Source of the DNA: Solirubrobacterales bacterium
Lineage (GTDB): Bacteria > Actinomycetota > Thermoleophilia > Solirubrobacterales > Solirubrobacteraceae
Reading direction: 5' to 3'
Length of the DNA stretch: 43,375 nucleotides
Assembly (NCBI GenBank): GCA_019240115.1
Contig: JAFAYV010000077.1
Location: 1-43,375, forward strand
Numbering within the stretch: the first letter of the stretch is position 1; the number at the start of each line of letters is the position of its first letter. The notes beneath the pieces were generated by a model. The model made no database searches, was not told where the DNA came from, and worked only from the letters and a program-made list of their open reading frames with translations. Shown here piece by piece: positions 33,173 to 41,457 of this stretch. The position numbers and the translations under genes were made by a program.

Positions 33173-34253
33173 TCCGCTCGTAGACGGCGAGCGTCGCGCG
33201 CGCGGCCGCCGCCCACGAGTAGGGGCCGGCGGCGGCGCGCGCCGCGGCCTGCGCCATGCGGGCGCGGCGCGCCGGGTCGGCGATCAGCTCGGCGAGCGCG
33301 GCGTGCAGCGCGACCGGGTCGCCGGGGGCGACGAGCGCGGCGGCGCCGGTGGCGGCGACCTCGGCGAAGCCGCCGATGTCCGAGACGACCGCCGGGGTGG
33401 CGCAGGCCAGCGCGGTGGCGAGCACGCCGGACTGGTCAAAGCGCTCGGTGCGCGCATAGGGCAGGACGACGAGGTCGGCGCGCGCGAACAGCGCGCCCAC
33501 CTCGGCGTCGGCGACGAAGCGGTCGACGAACCGCACGCCAGCGGGCGCGGCGGCCCGCAGCGGACGCAGGTCCATCATCGGCCGGCCGACGACCCACAGC
33601 TCGGCGTCGGCGATTCCGCGCCAGGCGCGCAGGAGCGTGTCGATCCCCTTGTAGGGCCGCAGCAGCCCGAAGAACAGGACGACGGGCCGATCGCTGTCGG
33701 CGAGCTCGGGCGGCAGCGGCGCGCCGGCCGCGACGGGCAGCGCTCCGTGGTGAACGACGGCGACCTTGTCGACGGCGATCCCGAGCCGGTCGACGAGCTG
33801 CCCCCGGCCATACTCGGAGTGGACGATGAGCGCGTTCACGCGGTCGTAGAGGCCGCGCTGGGCGCGGAGCTGGCCGGGACGGGGCTCCCGCGGCAACAGG
33901 TCGTGCGCGGTCAGCACCGTCGGCCGGTCGCCGAGCAGCCGAGCGTCGAGTCCCGGGACCGCGAGCCATTGGAAGTGCACGATGTCGGCGGTCGCGGTGC
34001 GCCGGCGCAGCGCGAGCATGTCGGGACCGTGGCTGAGGAGCTTGGTCGCGCGGCGGGTCGCCGATCCAGCCGGGCCTCGCGCGCGGGCGTAGAACGCCTC
34101 GTGGCGGCGGTAGCCGGCGGGCGGAGGCACCTCGCCGTAGGCGAAGGCGCTCGTGTAGAGGTCGACCTCGGCCCCGGCCTGCGCCAGCGCGGCGCACAGC
34201 GCGTGGTCATAGGGCGGCGTGAACGCCGACGGATCGACCATTGCCACCCGCAT
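33162..34253 (-). CDS. GT4 glycosyltransferase
   Basis: The protein has 363 residues. It is a GT-B enzyme: [23 protein letters not shown] at the start, [47 protein letters not shown] (donor half), [22 protein letters not shown] and [14 protein letters not shown]. The second Glu of E-x7-E is replaced within SGVLATALA, as in a known GT4 subgroup. It adds a sugar to a growing surface glycan. The ATG overlaps the stop of the upstream GT2 by one base (TGATG), so it is coupled. Confidence 0.9.
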   Translation of the reverse strand: MRVAMVDPSAFTPPYDHALCAALAQAGAEVDLYTSAFAYGEVPPPAGYRRHEAFYARARGPAGSATRRATKLLSHGPDMLALRRRTATADIVHFQWLAVPGLDARLLGDRPTVLTAHDLLPREPRPGQLRAQRGLYDRVNALIVHSEYGRGQLVDRLGIAVDKVAVVHHGALPVAAGAPLPPELADSDRPVVLFFGLLRPYKGIDTLLRAWRGIADAELWVVGRPMMDLRPLRAAAPAGVRFVDRFVADAEVGALFARADLVVLPYARTERFDQSGVLATALACATPAVVSDIGGFAEVAATGAAALVAPGDPVALHAALAELIADPARRARMAQAAARAAAGPYSWAAAARATLAVYERIRR

Positions 34254-35599
34254 CAGCGCAGCGCGTCCAGCCGGCGGACGAGCGCGCGCTGGCCATCGTC
34301 GGCGGGCTGGAGCGCCGCGTCGGGCTCGCGGCGCAGGCGCGCCACCGCCGGGGCGATGTCGCGCAGCGCCGGCCCGTCGCGCGCGGTCGCCAGATCACGG
34401 AGCGCGCGCCCCGGATGGCGCGCGAGCAGCCCCGCGAGCGCCCCGACGCGGGCGAGCTCACCGTCGTCCTCGCGGTAGGCGACGCGCCCCGGATCCTGTG
34501 CGGCAACGGCCTCGGGGCGCCTGGCCGCCTCGACGCGGACGCCGTCCGCAAGCGGATCGGCGCCGGTCGGGAAGCGGTCGGCGACGAGGACGGCGCGAAC
34601 CGGCGCGGCGGCGCCGGACCGGCGCGGACGATTGGACAGCGTCAGCCCGGCGAGCTCCTCGAGGCCGAGCACGACGTCGAGCGCGAGGAAGGCCGCCCGC
34701 GACGCGCGCGCGGGCGGCCTAGCGGCTGATTGCGACAGCGCATCGTGATCGTCCTCAGACGGGCCGGGCGACGCAGCGGCGGATCGCGGCAGCGCATCGT
34801 GATCGTCCTCAGACGGGCCGGGCGACGCAGCGGCGGATGGCGCGCGGGGGACGGCGGACCGGACCCGCGCAACCGTTGAGCGCTCGAGCGCGCGCCACAA
34901 CGCCGGTTCGGGGGAGAACCCCGCGTACCGGCGTCCGAGCCACGCCCGCCCGGCGGCGTAGCCGCGCCACTGGCGGCGCAGGTCGCCGACGGTCGATCGA
35001 TAGCGGTGCGTGGCGGCCACCCCGGGCCGGGCGACGAGCGTCCAGCCGGCGCGCTGCAGGCGCCAGCTGAAGTCGGTGTCCTCGGCGGCACGCAACCCCT
35101 CGAAGAAGCCGCCGAGCGCCTCAAAGGCGGCTCGCCGGACGAGCAGGTTGGCGGCGACGGCACGCGGCAGGTAGGGGTGGGCGAGGTGGGCGCCGGGATC
35201 GAGGAAGCCCTTGGCCGCGCCGTAGCGCGCGGCGAGCGTGTCGAGGCCGGGTGCGGGCGTGAGGCCTCCCGCCACCGCGCCGACCGCGGCCTCGATCGGC
35301 TCCGCGAAGTAGCGCGCGAGCAGGTCGGGCGGGGCCTGGCAGTCGGCGTCGAGGAAGAGGATCCACTCGCCGGTGGCGCGCCGGGCGCCGGCGTTGCGCG
35401 CGTGGGCGGGCGAGCGCTCGGCGCTGGCGCGGAGGAGCTGCACGCCGTCGGGAGCATCGTCGATCGCGCCCGCGTTGTCGACGAGGATGCGCTCGTCCCC
35501 GGCGCCCGTCGTCACCTCGAGCAGCGCTCGCGTCGCCTCTGCCCCCTCCGCGGGGGAGCCTGCGAACGGCATGACGACGCTCACCGCCGGGCGGCTCAC
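34253..35599 (-). CDS. GT2 glycosyltransferase with repeat-bearing linker and extra C-terminal region
   Basis: The protein has 448 residues. The GT-A domain covers about 1-245: VSVVMPFAGSPAEGAEATRALL, ERILVDNAGAIDD, ARNAGARRATGEWILFLDADC (DxD), PRAVAANLLVRRAAFEALGGF and AAEDTDFSWRLQRAGW. From about 265 two 18-residue tandem repeats (SPGPSEDDHDALPRSAAA) form an acidic linker. A hydrophobic stretch (FLALDVVLGLEELAGLTL) and an Arg/Ala-rich tail follow. GTG at 35599 overlaps the flippase stop (GTGA). It is the middle gene of flippase-GT2-GT4. Confidence 0.87.
   Translation of the reverse strand: MSRPAVSVVMPFAGSPAEGAEATRALLEVTTGAGDERILVDNAGAIDDAPDGVQLLRASAERSPAHARNAGARRATGEWILFLDADCQAPPDLLARYFAEPIEAAVGAVAGGLTPAPGLDTLAARYGAAKGFLDPGAHLAHPYLPRAVAANLLVRRAAFEALGGFFEGLRAAEDTDFSWRLQRAGWTLVARPGVAATHRYRSTVGDLRRQWRGYAAGRAWLGRRYAGFSPEPALWRALERSTVARVRSAVPRAPSAAASPGPSEDDHDALPRSAAASPGPSEDDHDALSQSAARPPARASRAAFLALDVVLGLEELAGLTLSNRPRRSGAAAPVRAVLVADRFPTGADPLADGVRVEAARRPEAVAAQDPGRVAYREDDGELARVGALAGLLARHPGRALRDLATARDGPALRDIAPAVARLRREPDAALQPADDGQRALVRRLDALR
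34736..34838 (-). repeat. 54-bp tandem duplication, near identical
   Basis: Bases 34736-34784 and 34790-34838 are identical over 49 positions, with period 54 (18 codons). The few bases between copies also match partly. Such identity in coding DNA points to a recent duplication. Confidence 0.92.
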
Positions 35600-37077
35600 G
35601 ACTCGGGCGCGGGCGACGAGAGCGCGCGACGGCGCAGGGCGACCGCGAGCTCGCGCGCCGAGCGCAGCTCGGCGGGTCCGACGAAGCCGACGGCGAGCAG
35701 CGCCGGCCCGATCGCGGCGGTGACGACGAGCCGGGCGAGCAGACCGACCGCGCCGTGGGTCGGCAGCAGCAGGTCGCCGGCCGCCGCCAGGCCGCCCATG
35801 ACGACCGCGAGCTGCACGAGCCGCCGCCACTCGAAGCGGACCGCGAACTCGCGGCGGGTCAGCAGGTACATGAAGCCCAGCATGAACACGTAGGCGCCGC
35901 AGAGCGCGATCCCCGCCCCCGCGATCCCGAGCGGGGGGACGAGCACGAGCAGGAGGATGACGTTGGCGGCGAGCCCGACGATGGCGGCGGGGAAGTTGCG
36001 CGTCGTCACCCGGGCGCGGCCGGCGATCGTCAGGAACACGACCCAGAGCCCGTACAGCGCCCAGCCGAGCGCCACCCACGGCAGCGCCTTGTACGCGCCG
36101 AAGAACGCCGGCGCGGCGAGCAGGCGCAGCACCCAGCGGCCGATGAGGGCGAGCGCGGCGACGACCCAGCCTGAGACGAGCAGGTAGTAGGTGGTGACCA
36201 GGCCGTAGAGCCGGGCCGCCTGCGCGTCGTCGGTGACCGAGTAGGCGAGCGGCGGCCACGCGTATTGGAACCCCCGCACGATGAACGCGACGGCGCCGGC
36301 GAGCTTGACCGCGATCGAGTACAGGCCCGCAAGGCTCTGGCTGCGATCGTGGAAGATGTAGTAGCGGTCGACGATGCTCAGGGCGTACACCGACGCCTCG
36401 GCGGGGACCGTCGGCAGCCCGAAACGCAGGAGCACCGTCATCGACTGGGCGACCGCGGGGCGCGGCGCGAGCCGGCGGCGCATCGCGAGCCACAGCGCGA
36501 GGAGGACGATCGTCGTGGCGCCGTAGTTGCCGAGCAGCAGGCCGCGGGCGCCGTCCCCCTCGATGACGACGAGCACGACCGAGCCGGCGATGGTCAGCAG
36601 CACGTTGGACAGCGACGCGATCGCGTACAGGCGCAGGCGCTCGTCGACCCGGAGCAGGCCGTAGGCGAGCTCGAGGTTGGTGAACGACCACAGCCCGAGC
36701 ACGGCGACGCGGAACGTGGTCGGGTCGTCGTGGCTGAGCACGACCCGGCTCAGCGGCCCGGCCGCCGCCGCGAGGCCGATCGCCGCGATCGTCGTCGCGA
36801 CGAGCAGGAAGCCGACCGCGCGCCGGGCGAGCGCATCGCGCCGCTCCGGGTCCTCGTCGGTGAAGTAGTAGCGCAGGAACGCCTCGATCATCCCGAAGCG
36901 CACGACGATGCTGATGAGGATGACCCCGTTGGCGAGCAGCTCGACGACCCCGTAGCCCGCGGGATCGATGTAGCGCGTGTAGACCGGCAGCAGGATGACC
37001 GCGATCAGCTTCGAGACGACGTCGGCGAGCTGATAGGCGGCGAGCGAGGAGACGAGACGCTTGAGGTAGGCGCTCAC
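35596..37077 (-). CDS. Wzx-type oligosaccharide flippase
   Basis: The protein has 493 residues with about twelve to fourteen membrane segments. The N-terminus SSLAAYQLADVVSKLIAVILLPVYTRYI with YGVVELLANGVILISI is typical of the MOP/polysaccharide-export superfamily. It moves undecaprenyl-linked repeat units across the membrane. GTG at 37077 is chosen because the first helix starts directly after. It heads the operon flippase-GT2-GT4 and faces the acylphosphatase-phosphoesterase gene across 52 bases. Confidence 0.9.
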   Translation of the reverse strand: MSAYLKRLVSSLAAYQLADVVSKLIAVILLPVYTRYIDPAGYGVVELLANGVILISIVVRFGMIEAFLRYYFTDEDPERRDALARRAVGFLLVATTIAAIGLAAAAGPLSRVVLSHDDPTTFRVAVLGLWSFTNLELAYGLLRVDERLRLYAIASLSNVLLTIAGSVVLVVIEGDGARGLLLGNYGATTIVLLALWLAMRRRLAPRPAVAQSMTVLLRFGLPTVPAEASVYALSIVDRYYIFHDRSQSLAGLYSIAVKLAGAVAFIVRGFQYAWPPLAYSVTDDAQAARLYGLVTTYYLLVSGWVVAALALIGRWVLRLLAAPAFFGAYKALPWVALGWALYGLWVVFLTIAGRARVTTRNFPAAIVGLAANVILLLVLVPPLGIAGAGIALCGAYVFMLGFMYLLTRREFAVRFEWRRLVQLAVVMGGLAAAGDLLLPTHGAVGLLARLVVTAAIGPALLAVGFVGPAELRSARELAVALRRRALSSPAPES

Positions 37078-37116
37078 GCAGGACAACGGTAGGGACTGCC
37101 CCGGGCTGGAGAGCTC

Positions 37117-37122
37117 TACGCT
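37117..37122 (+). promoter_or_regulatory. -10 box TACGCT, probable leaderless promoter
   Basis: TACGCT ends seven bases before the ATG at 37130. There is no room for a normal ribosome site apart from AGG touching the ATG, so leaderless translation is likely. Confidence 0.45.
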
Positions 37123-37129
37123 GCGCAGG

Positions 37130-37846
37130 ATGGCGCGCGCACCGAGGCTCGCCGTCCGCGCCACCGCGACGGTGAGCGGCGGGGACCCCCGGGGTGACGT
37201 GCGCGGGCGCGCGCTCGAGCTGGGGGTGCGCGGGTGGGTGCGCGACGGGAAAGCGGGCCAGGTGCTCGTCCACGCCGAGGGCGACCCGGATGCGGTACGG
37301 GAGCTGCTCGACTCGCTCGCGCAGGACGCGCAGGTGCAGATCGCGCGCGTCGAGGGCCACGAGCAGTTCGCGATCCGCGGGGTCAGCGCCGGCGCCTTCG
37401 TCGTCCAGGAGCACCGGGCGACCGCGCACCACTTCGACTTCCGCCTCGAGGTCGAGGGCGTCATGCGCTCGTGGGCCGTGCCCAGGGGACCCTCGCTCGA
37501 CCCGGCGGTCAAGCGCTTCGCCGTCCAGGTCGAGGACCACAACATCTCCCACAACGCCTACGAGGGGCCCCGGGTCATCATCTGGGATCGCGGCACCTAC
37601 GAGCAGGGCGGCCGCGTGCCGTGGCCGGAGGCGCTGGACCGCGGGCATGCCGTGTTCGTCCTGCACGGCGAGAAGCTGCGCGGCGGGTTCGCGCTGCAGC
37701 GCACCCGCGGCGGCGACAAGCCCCAGTGGCTCTTGATCAAGCGCCGCGACGAGGACGCTCGCACCGGCTCAGACATCGTGGCGCAGGCGCCGCGGTCGGT
37801 GCTGAGCGGGCGGATGCTCGCCGAGAGCTCGCAGCGCGGCGCTTGA
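37130..37846 (+). CDS. Acylphosphatase-like domain fused to a LigD-type 3'-phosphoesterase
   Basis: The protein has 238 residues. Residues about 8-78 match acylphosphatase: ATVSG, a shortened P-loop (GDPRGDVR) whose last Arg (R25) falls where the catalytic Arg lies, GVRGWVRD (catalytic Asn replaced by D39) and QVLVHAEGDPDAVRELL. Residues about 88-215 are a LigD phosphoesterase (PE) domain: FVVQEH with H95, HHFDFRLE with H101 and D103, SWAVPRGPSLDP and VEDH with H137. The His/Asp spacing equals that of known PE domains (42, 48, 50, 84). The segment IPEGxYGAG that normally follows VEDH is missing. PE domains trim 3'-phosphates and 3'-ribonucleotides at DNA ends. No ligase, polymerase or Ku gene is present here. 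Confidence 0.82.
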   Translation: MARAPRLAVRATATVSGGDPRGDVRGRALELGVRGWVRDGKAGQVLVHAEGDPDAVRELLDSLAQDAQVQIARVEGHEQFAIRGVSAGAFVVQEHRATAHHFDFRLEVEGVMRSWAVPRGPSLDPAVKRFAVQVEDHNISHNAYEGPRVIIWDRGTYEQGGRVPWPEALDRGHAVFVLHGEKLRGGFALQRTRGGDKPQWLLIKRRDEDARTGSDIVAQAPRSVLSGRMLAESSQRGA

Positions 37847-37860
37847 CCAGAGGGTGGACT

Positions 37861-38288
37861 GGTCAGCTGCGTGCGTTCTTGATCTTGTCCAGGATCCCGC
37901 CGCCCGCGTCGTTCGTGCGCCATCGCGCCTGGTGGCCGTCGCCGGTCCGGGAGGTGGTGCGCTATCAGACCGGCGTGCTGCCGGTTCCCGGAGAGCCCCG
38001 CATCGTGTTTACGCCGGGACATACCCACGGGCATTGCGCGCTGCATCTCCCCGAGCGCGACGTCGTGATCGCGGGCGACGCCGTCGTCACGCTGGATCCC
38101 TAGACCGGCCGTACCGGGCCGGGATCGTCGCCGCCGCGGCGACGGTCGACACCCATCGCAGCAACCTCGAGTCGCTGCAGGCCATCGCCGACACCGCCGC
38201 GCGGACGGTTCTCGTCGGTCATAGCGATCCGTGGACACAGGGCGCCCGCGGCATCGTGCAGGCCGCCCGGAAGGCGGGACCGGCCTGA
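37861..38288 (+). pseudogene. Decayed metallo-beta-lactamase-fold hydrolase gene
   Basis: The first part (to 38100) reads PRIVFTPGHTHGHCALHLPERDVVIAGDAVVTLDP, which fits the middle of MBL-fold hydrolases. It is then stopped by TAG at 38101, where relatives have a Tyr codon (DPYTGR). The rest (IVAAAATVDTHRSNLESLQ, TVLVGHSDPW) continues in another frame after a one-base loss near 38115-38120. The N-terminal half with HxHxDH is missing. One truncation, one nonsense and one frameshift show that it is not functional. Confidence 0.8.
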
Positions 38289-38332
38289 ACCCGCCTCGTC
38301 GCGCTCCACACCCGGCGCGTCACGCGGATCAG

Positions 38333-39073
38333 CTACAGCGTGCGCACCATGACGAGCTCCTGCAGCGTCCGGCCGTGCGCCGTCCAGGTCGTCCGCTCGC
38401 GCACGGCGAACCCCGCGGCCGCGTAGGCGCGTCGGGCGGGCTCGTTCCCGATCACCACGTGCAGCTCGAGCTCGCGGGCGCCGCGCTCGGCGGCCCAGGC
38501 ACCGCACGCCTCGCACAACCGGCCCGCGCCGCCGCGCCCGCGGGCCTGGGGCGCGACCCACATGCCCAGCAGCCGGACGATCCCAGGGTGGTGGGGATCG
38601 ACCAGTGCCGACGAGAGTCCGAGCCAGCGGCCGGTCTCGTCGACCAGCACGAACGTCCGGCCCTCGAGCCCCGCCTCGGACCGCTGCGCCTGAGCGTGCC
38701 ACCAGGACGCTGAGCGGCCGGCCTCGCGCGCGTAGGTGGAGGCGAACACCTCGGGGTCGACCGCCAGCGCGGCGAGGCGGAGCTCGCGCAGGACGGCGTG
38801 CTCGCCGGCGCGGACGGGGCGCACCGACAGCCGGCCGCCCGGCGGCTCACGCACGGGCGGCGCCTCACCCACGGGCGGCGGCTCACGCACGGGCGGCGCC
38901 TCACCCACGGGCGGCGCCTCACCCACGGGCGGCGCCTCACCCACGGGCGGCGGCTCACCCACGGGCGGCGGCTCGCCCACCGGCGGCGGCTCACCCACCG
39001 GCGGCGGCTCACCCACGGTCGGCGGCTCACCCACGGACGGCGGCTCGCGGCCGGGCACGGAGTCGCCGCTCAC
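38333..39073 (-). CDS. GNAT acetyltransferase with minisatellite-coded N-terminal tail
   Basis: The protein has 246 residues if it starts at GTG 39073, which overlaps the upstream stop (GTGA). Residues 13-78 are eleven hexapeptides of the form PVGEPP. Residues about 84-246 are a GNAT domain: LSVRPVRAGEHAVLRELRL, WLGLSSALVDP, IVRLLGMWVAPQARGRGGAGRL (acetyl-CoA loop) and ELHVVIGNEPARRAYAAAGF. An in-frame GTG at 38824 would give the bare GNAT domain. The repeat is open over its whole length in frame, which favours translation but does not prove it. The substrate is unknown. Confidence 0.8.
   Translation of the reverse strand: MSGDSVPGREPPSVGEPPTVGEPPPVGEPPPVGEPPPVGEPPPVGEAPPVGEAPPVGEAPPVREPPPVGEAPPVREPPGGRLSVRPVRAGEHAVLRELRLAALAVDPEVFASTYAREAGRSASWWHAQAQRSEAGLEGRTFVLVDETGRWLGLSSALVDPHHPGIVRLLGMWVAPQARGRGGAGRLCEACGAWAAERGARELELHVVIGNEPARRAYAAAGFAVRERTTWTAHGRTLQELVMVRTL
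38840..39037 (-). repeat. 18-bp minisatellite, 11 units
   Basis: The unit is GGGCGGCGGCTCACCCAC on the plus strand, repeated without gaps with scattered one-base changes. Each unit adds six residues, so slippage keeps the frame of the GNAT gene. Confidence 0.92.
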
Positions 39074-40890
39074 CGCGACAGCAGGCTCCAGACGCTGCCG
39101 AGCAGCTCGGCGGCGTCGACGTTGCGTGCGAGCGTGCCCGCGAAGCCGGGCAGGCCGATGTCGACGACGCTGCCGCGCCCGAGGCGGTAGCCGACGATCG
39201 CGGGCCGCCCCGGGGTCGTGCCCGCGGCCGAGACGATCGCCGCCGGCGGGTCGACGCCGAGCACCGGCTGATCGGTGCCGTAGCCGCGCAGCGCTCCGGA
39301 GGTCTGGGTGAAGATCCGCAGCCGGTCGCGGTCGACGAAGATGAGCGCCCCGTGGGTCGAGGCGATCGGCCCCGGCCGGGCGAGCAGCGCATCGGAGGCG
39401 GCCGGCGGGGACGGATCCCGGGCCTCGCCGTCGGACACCGTCACCGTGCGCCGCAGCGAGTCGATGCCGAGCTCCAGGACGTGGCCGCCGCCCTGCACGA
39501 ACTCGCGCAGCGACGCGCCGAGCGCCCCCGGCAGCCAGGGCTCGTCGCCGGCGAGCACCACGCCGGTGCGCCCGCGCAGCGTCGCGGCGGTGGCCTCGGT
39601 CAGGGCGATGTCGGTCGTCAGGTCGAAGCGCAGTCCGGACCGCTGCAGATGCGCGACCAGCGCGGCCTCGTCGGCGAACCCGGACGGCAGGCCGTCGACG
39701 AGCGGCCGGCTCAGTCGGATCGGCTCACCGGCGGTCAAGGTGTTCGGGATCCCGTCGCCGTTGTCGTCGACCGGGTTGCGGCCCTGCCAGGTCAGCGCCG
39801 GCAGGACGACGAGCACCCGCGGTCGGCCGGCGCGCGCGGAGGCGACGAGGGGGATGGTCGTACGGTGCGGGCCCCAGCCCAGCGACAGCTCGTACAGGCC
39901 CGGTCCCGATCCCGGCAGCGCCACCCGCAGCGCCACGGCGGCGGTCGAGCCCGAGCGCAGCGTCCGCCGCCCGCCGGCCGCGCGCAGGGTCCAGGTGTAG
40001 CGCTGGCGGCGAGCGTCGACGTCGACGGTCGCCGTGTGCCCCGCGGGCACCGCGGTCAGCGGCGGCTGCGCCGCCAGGTAGCGGACGGTGACGCCGGCGT
40101 GCGCGGTCGATCCCGGCGTCGGCGGCAGCGAGGCGGGAAAGCGCGCGACGTTGCAGGCGGGGTCGGTCAGCTGCAGACCGACGAGGTAGGTGCCCTGGGG
40201 GGCAGGCCGGCCGCCGCTGAGCGTCCCGTTCCACAGGGTGCGGTGCCGATTGGTCGCGTCGTAGCGCTTGACGACGACCGCGCCGCCGGGCAGGTCGGTG
40301 CGGTAGATGACGACCTGAGGGCGCCGGCCCCCGCCGCCGGTGAAGCGCGCGACGACGGCGGCGCCGGACGCCTGCGGGATGAGCGCGGGCCGCACCGAGG
40401 TGACCGCGAGCGCCGGGGCGCGGGTCTCGATCGTGACCGTCTCGGGCCCGGCGGAGTTCGAGATCGTGAACGTGCGGCCCTGGTGGATGAGCGACACGCG
40501 CACGTAGTAGGTGCCGTCGGAGGCGACGCTGCCGTCGTCACGACGCCCGTCCCAGGTGAACTCGACGCGGTGGTCGATCGCCATGTGGCGCCCCGAGGCG
40601 AGGGTGTCGACGATCGCGCCGTCCTGGTCGACGATGTAGACGTCGACGTCGTCGGCGCGGTGCTGCAGGTAGAACGAGATCCGCATCCGGCGAAAGCTCG
40701 TCGGGACGCGCTCGCCGAGCGGGTTGCGCACCTTGCAGACGCGGCCGCTGACGGGGTTGAACGCCGCCGGGACGGGCGCGGGCGAGCCCTGCAGCAGCGG
40801 CGTGGTCACCTTCAGGTGCTGGGTGACGAAGAAGGCCGCCACCGTGGCGATCACCAGCGCGACGAACGCCGCGACCGGCAACCGCCTCAC
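39070..40890 (-). CDS. Membrane-anchored protein with FlgD-type Ig repeats and an amidotransferase-like C-terminal domain
   Basis: The protein has 606 residues. A signal anchor (VAAFVALVIATVAAFFV) precedes two FlgD-Ig-like modules, recognisable by VEFTWDGRRDDGSVASDGTYYVRVSL and LWNGTLSGGRPAPQGTYLVGLQL. The C-terminal part (GRPRVLVVLPALTWQGRNPVDDNGDG; RTGVVLAGDEPWLPGALGASLREFVQGGGHVLELG) resembles the N,N-dimethylformamidase-large-subunit or GAT-like fold. No catalytic Cys is visible at the expected nucleophile. It is most likely an extracytoplasmic binding protein. The start overlaps the histidine phosphatase stop. Confidence 0.72.
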   Translation of the reverse strand: MRRLPVAAFVALVIATVAAFFVTQHLKVTTPLLQGSPAPVPAAFNPVSGRVCKVRNPLGERVPTSFRRMRISFYLQHRADDVDVYIVDQDGAIVDTLASGRHMAIDHRVEFTWDGRRDDGSVASDGTYYVRVSLIHQGRTFTISNSAGPETVTIETRAPALAVTSVRPALIPQASGAAVVARFTGGGGRRPQVVIYRTDLPGGAVVVKRYDATNRHRTLWNGTLSGGRPAPQGTYLVGLQLTDPACNVARFPASLPPTPGSTAHAGVTVRYLAAQPPLTAVPAGHTATVDVDARRQRYTWTLRAAGGRRTLRSGSTAAVALRVALPGSGPGLYELSLGWGPHRTTIPLVASARAGRPRVLVVLPALTWQGRNPVDDNGDGIPNTLTAGEPIRLSRPLVDGLPSGFADEAALVAHLQRSGLRFDLTTDIALTEATAATLRGRTGVVLAGDEPWLPGALGASLREFVQGGGHVLELGIDSLRRTVTVSDGEARDPSPPAASDALLARPGPIASTHGALIFVDRDRLRIFTQTSGALRGYGTDQPVLGVDPPAAIVSAAGTTPGRPAIVGYRLGRGSVVDIGLPGFAGTLARNVDAAELLGSVWSLLSR

Positions 40891-41447
40891 AGCGATACCA
40901 CCGCCACGTTGGGAACCTGGAAGTCGTGGAAGGCGTTCAGACCGCGGGAGTCCGAAGCGCACAGCATCACGCGGATGCTCCCGCCGTGGCAGACGACGAG
41001 CGCAGGCAGCGGGCCGACGCGGTGGATGTCCGAGAGGGCGGCGCTCACCCGCTGCTGCTGCTCGAGCAGCGACTCACCGCCGGGGAAGCGGAAGTCGGGC
41101 CCGGCGCGCCGCCAGGCGGCGTAGCGCTCGGGCTCATCGCGCTGGACCTCGGCGAACAGGTGCCCCTCCCAGCGCCCGCGGAAGCCCTCGCGCAGGCGGG
41201 GATCGAGCGTCGCCGCGAGGTCGACGCGGTCGCCGACGATCTCCGCGGTCACGCGCGCCCGACTGAGGTCCGAGGACCACAGGGAGCCGATCGGCGTTCG
41301 CCGCGCGGCGATCGCGTCGGCGAGGTCGGCGGCCTGACGGCGCCCGGTGGCGTTCAGCGGGGTGTCGGTGAACCCCTGGAAGCGCGGCGGCTCGAGGTTG
41401 TCGTCGGTCTCGCCGTGTCGAGCGAGCAGCACTCCGTCGAGATCCAT
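40887..41447 (-). CDS. Histidine phosphatase (phosphoglycerate-mutase-like)
   Basis: The protein has 186 residues. Motifs: VLLARHGETDDN (phospho-His), FQGFTDTPLNATGRRQA, LWSSDLSRARVTAEI, LREGFRGRWEGH and ALVVCHGGSIRVML (second His). These are the complete RHG active site. It hydrolyses a small phosphomonoester. It starts only ten bases after the ComA gene and is coupled to the following gene, so its substrate may be the ComA product or a related compound. ATG at 41447 gives the usual N-terminus. Confidence 0.9.
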   Translation of the reverse strand: MDLDGVLLARHGETDDNLEPPRFQGFTDTPLNATGRRQAADLADAIAARRTPIGSLWSSDLSRARVTAEIVGDRVDLAATLDPRLREGFRGRWEGHLFAEVQRDEPERYAAWRRAGPDFRFPGGESLLEQQQRVSAALSDIHRVGPLPALVVCHGGSIRVMLCASDSRGLNAFHDFQVPNVAVVSL

Positions 41448-41457
41448 GCTCGCGGCG

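Noticed and set aside
34253-37666. A 1137-codon minus-strand frame suggesting a giant glycosyltransferase
   Set aside because: Beyond 35599 it runs across the flippase in another frame. The GTGA overlap at 35599 and the GT2 start VSVVMPF define the real gene.
37130-37846. A complete NHEJ locus (Ku, LigD)
   Set aside because: Only the PE-type domain is present; no ligase, polymerase or Ku gene is found in the window.
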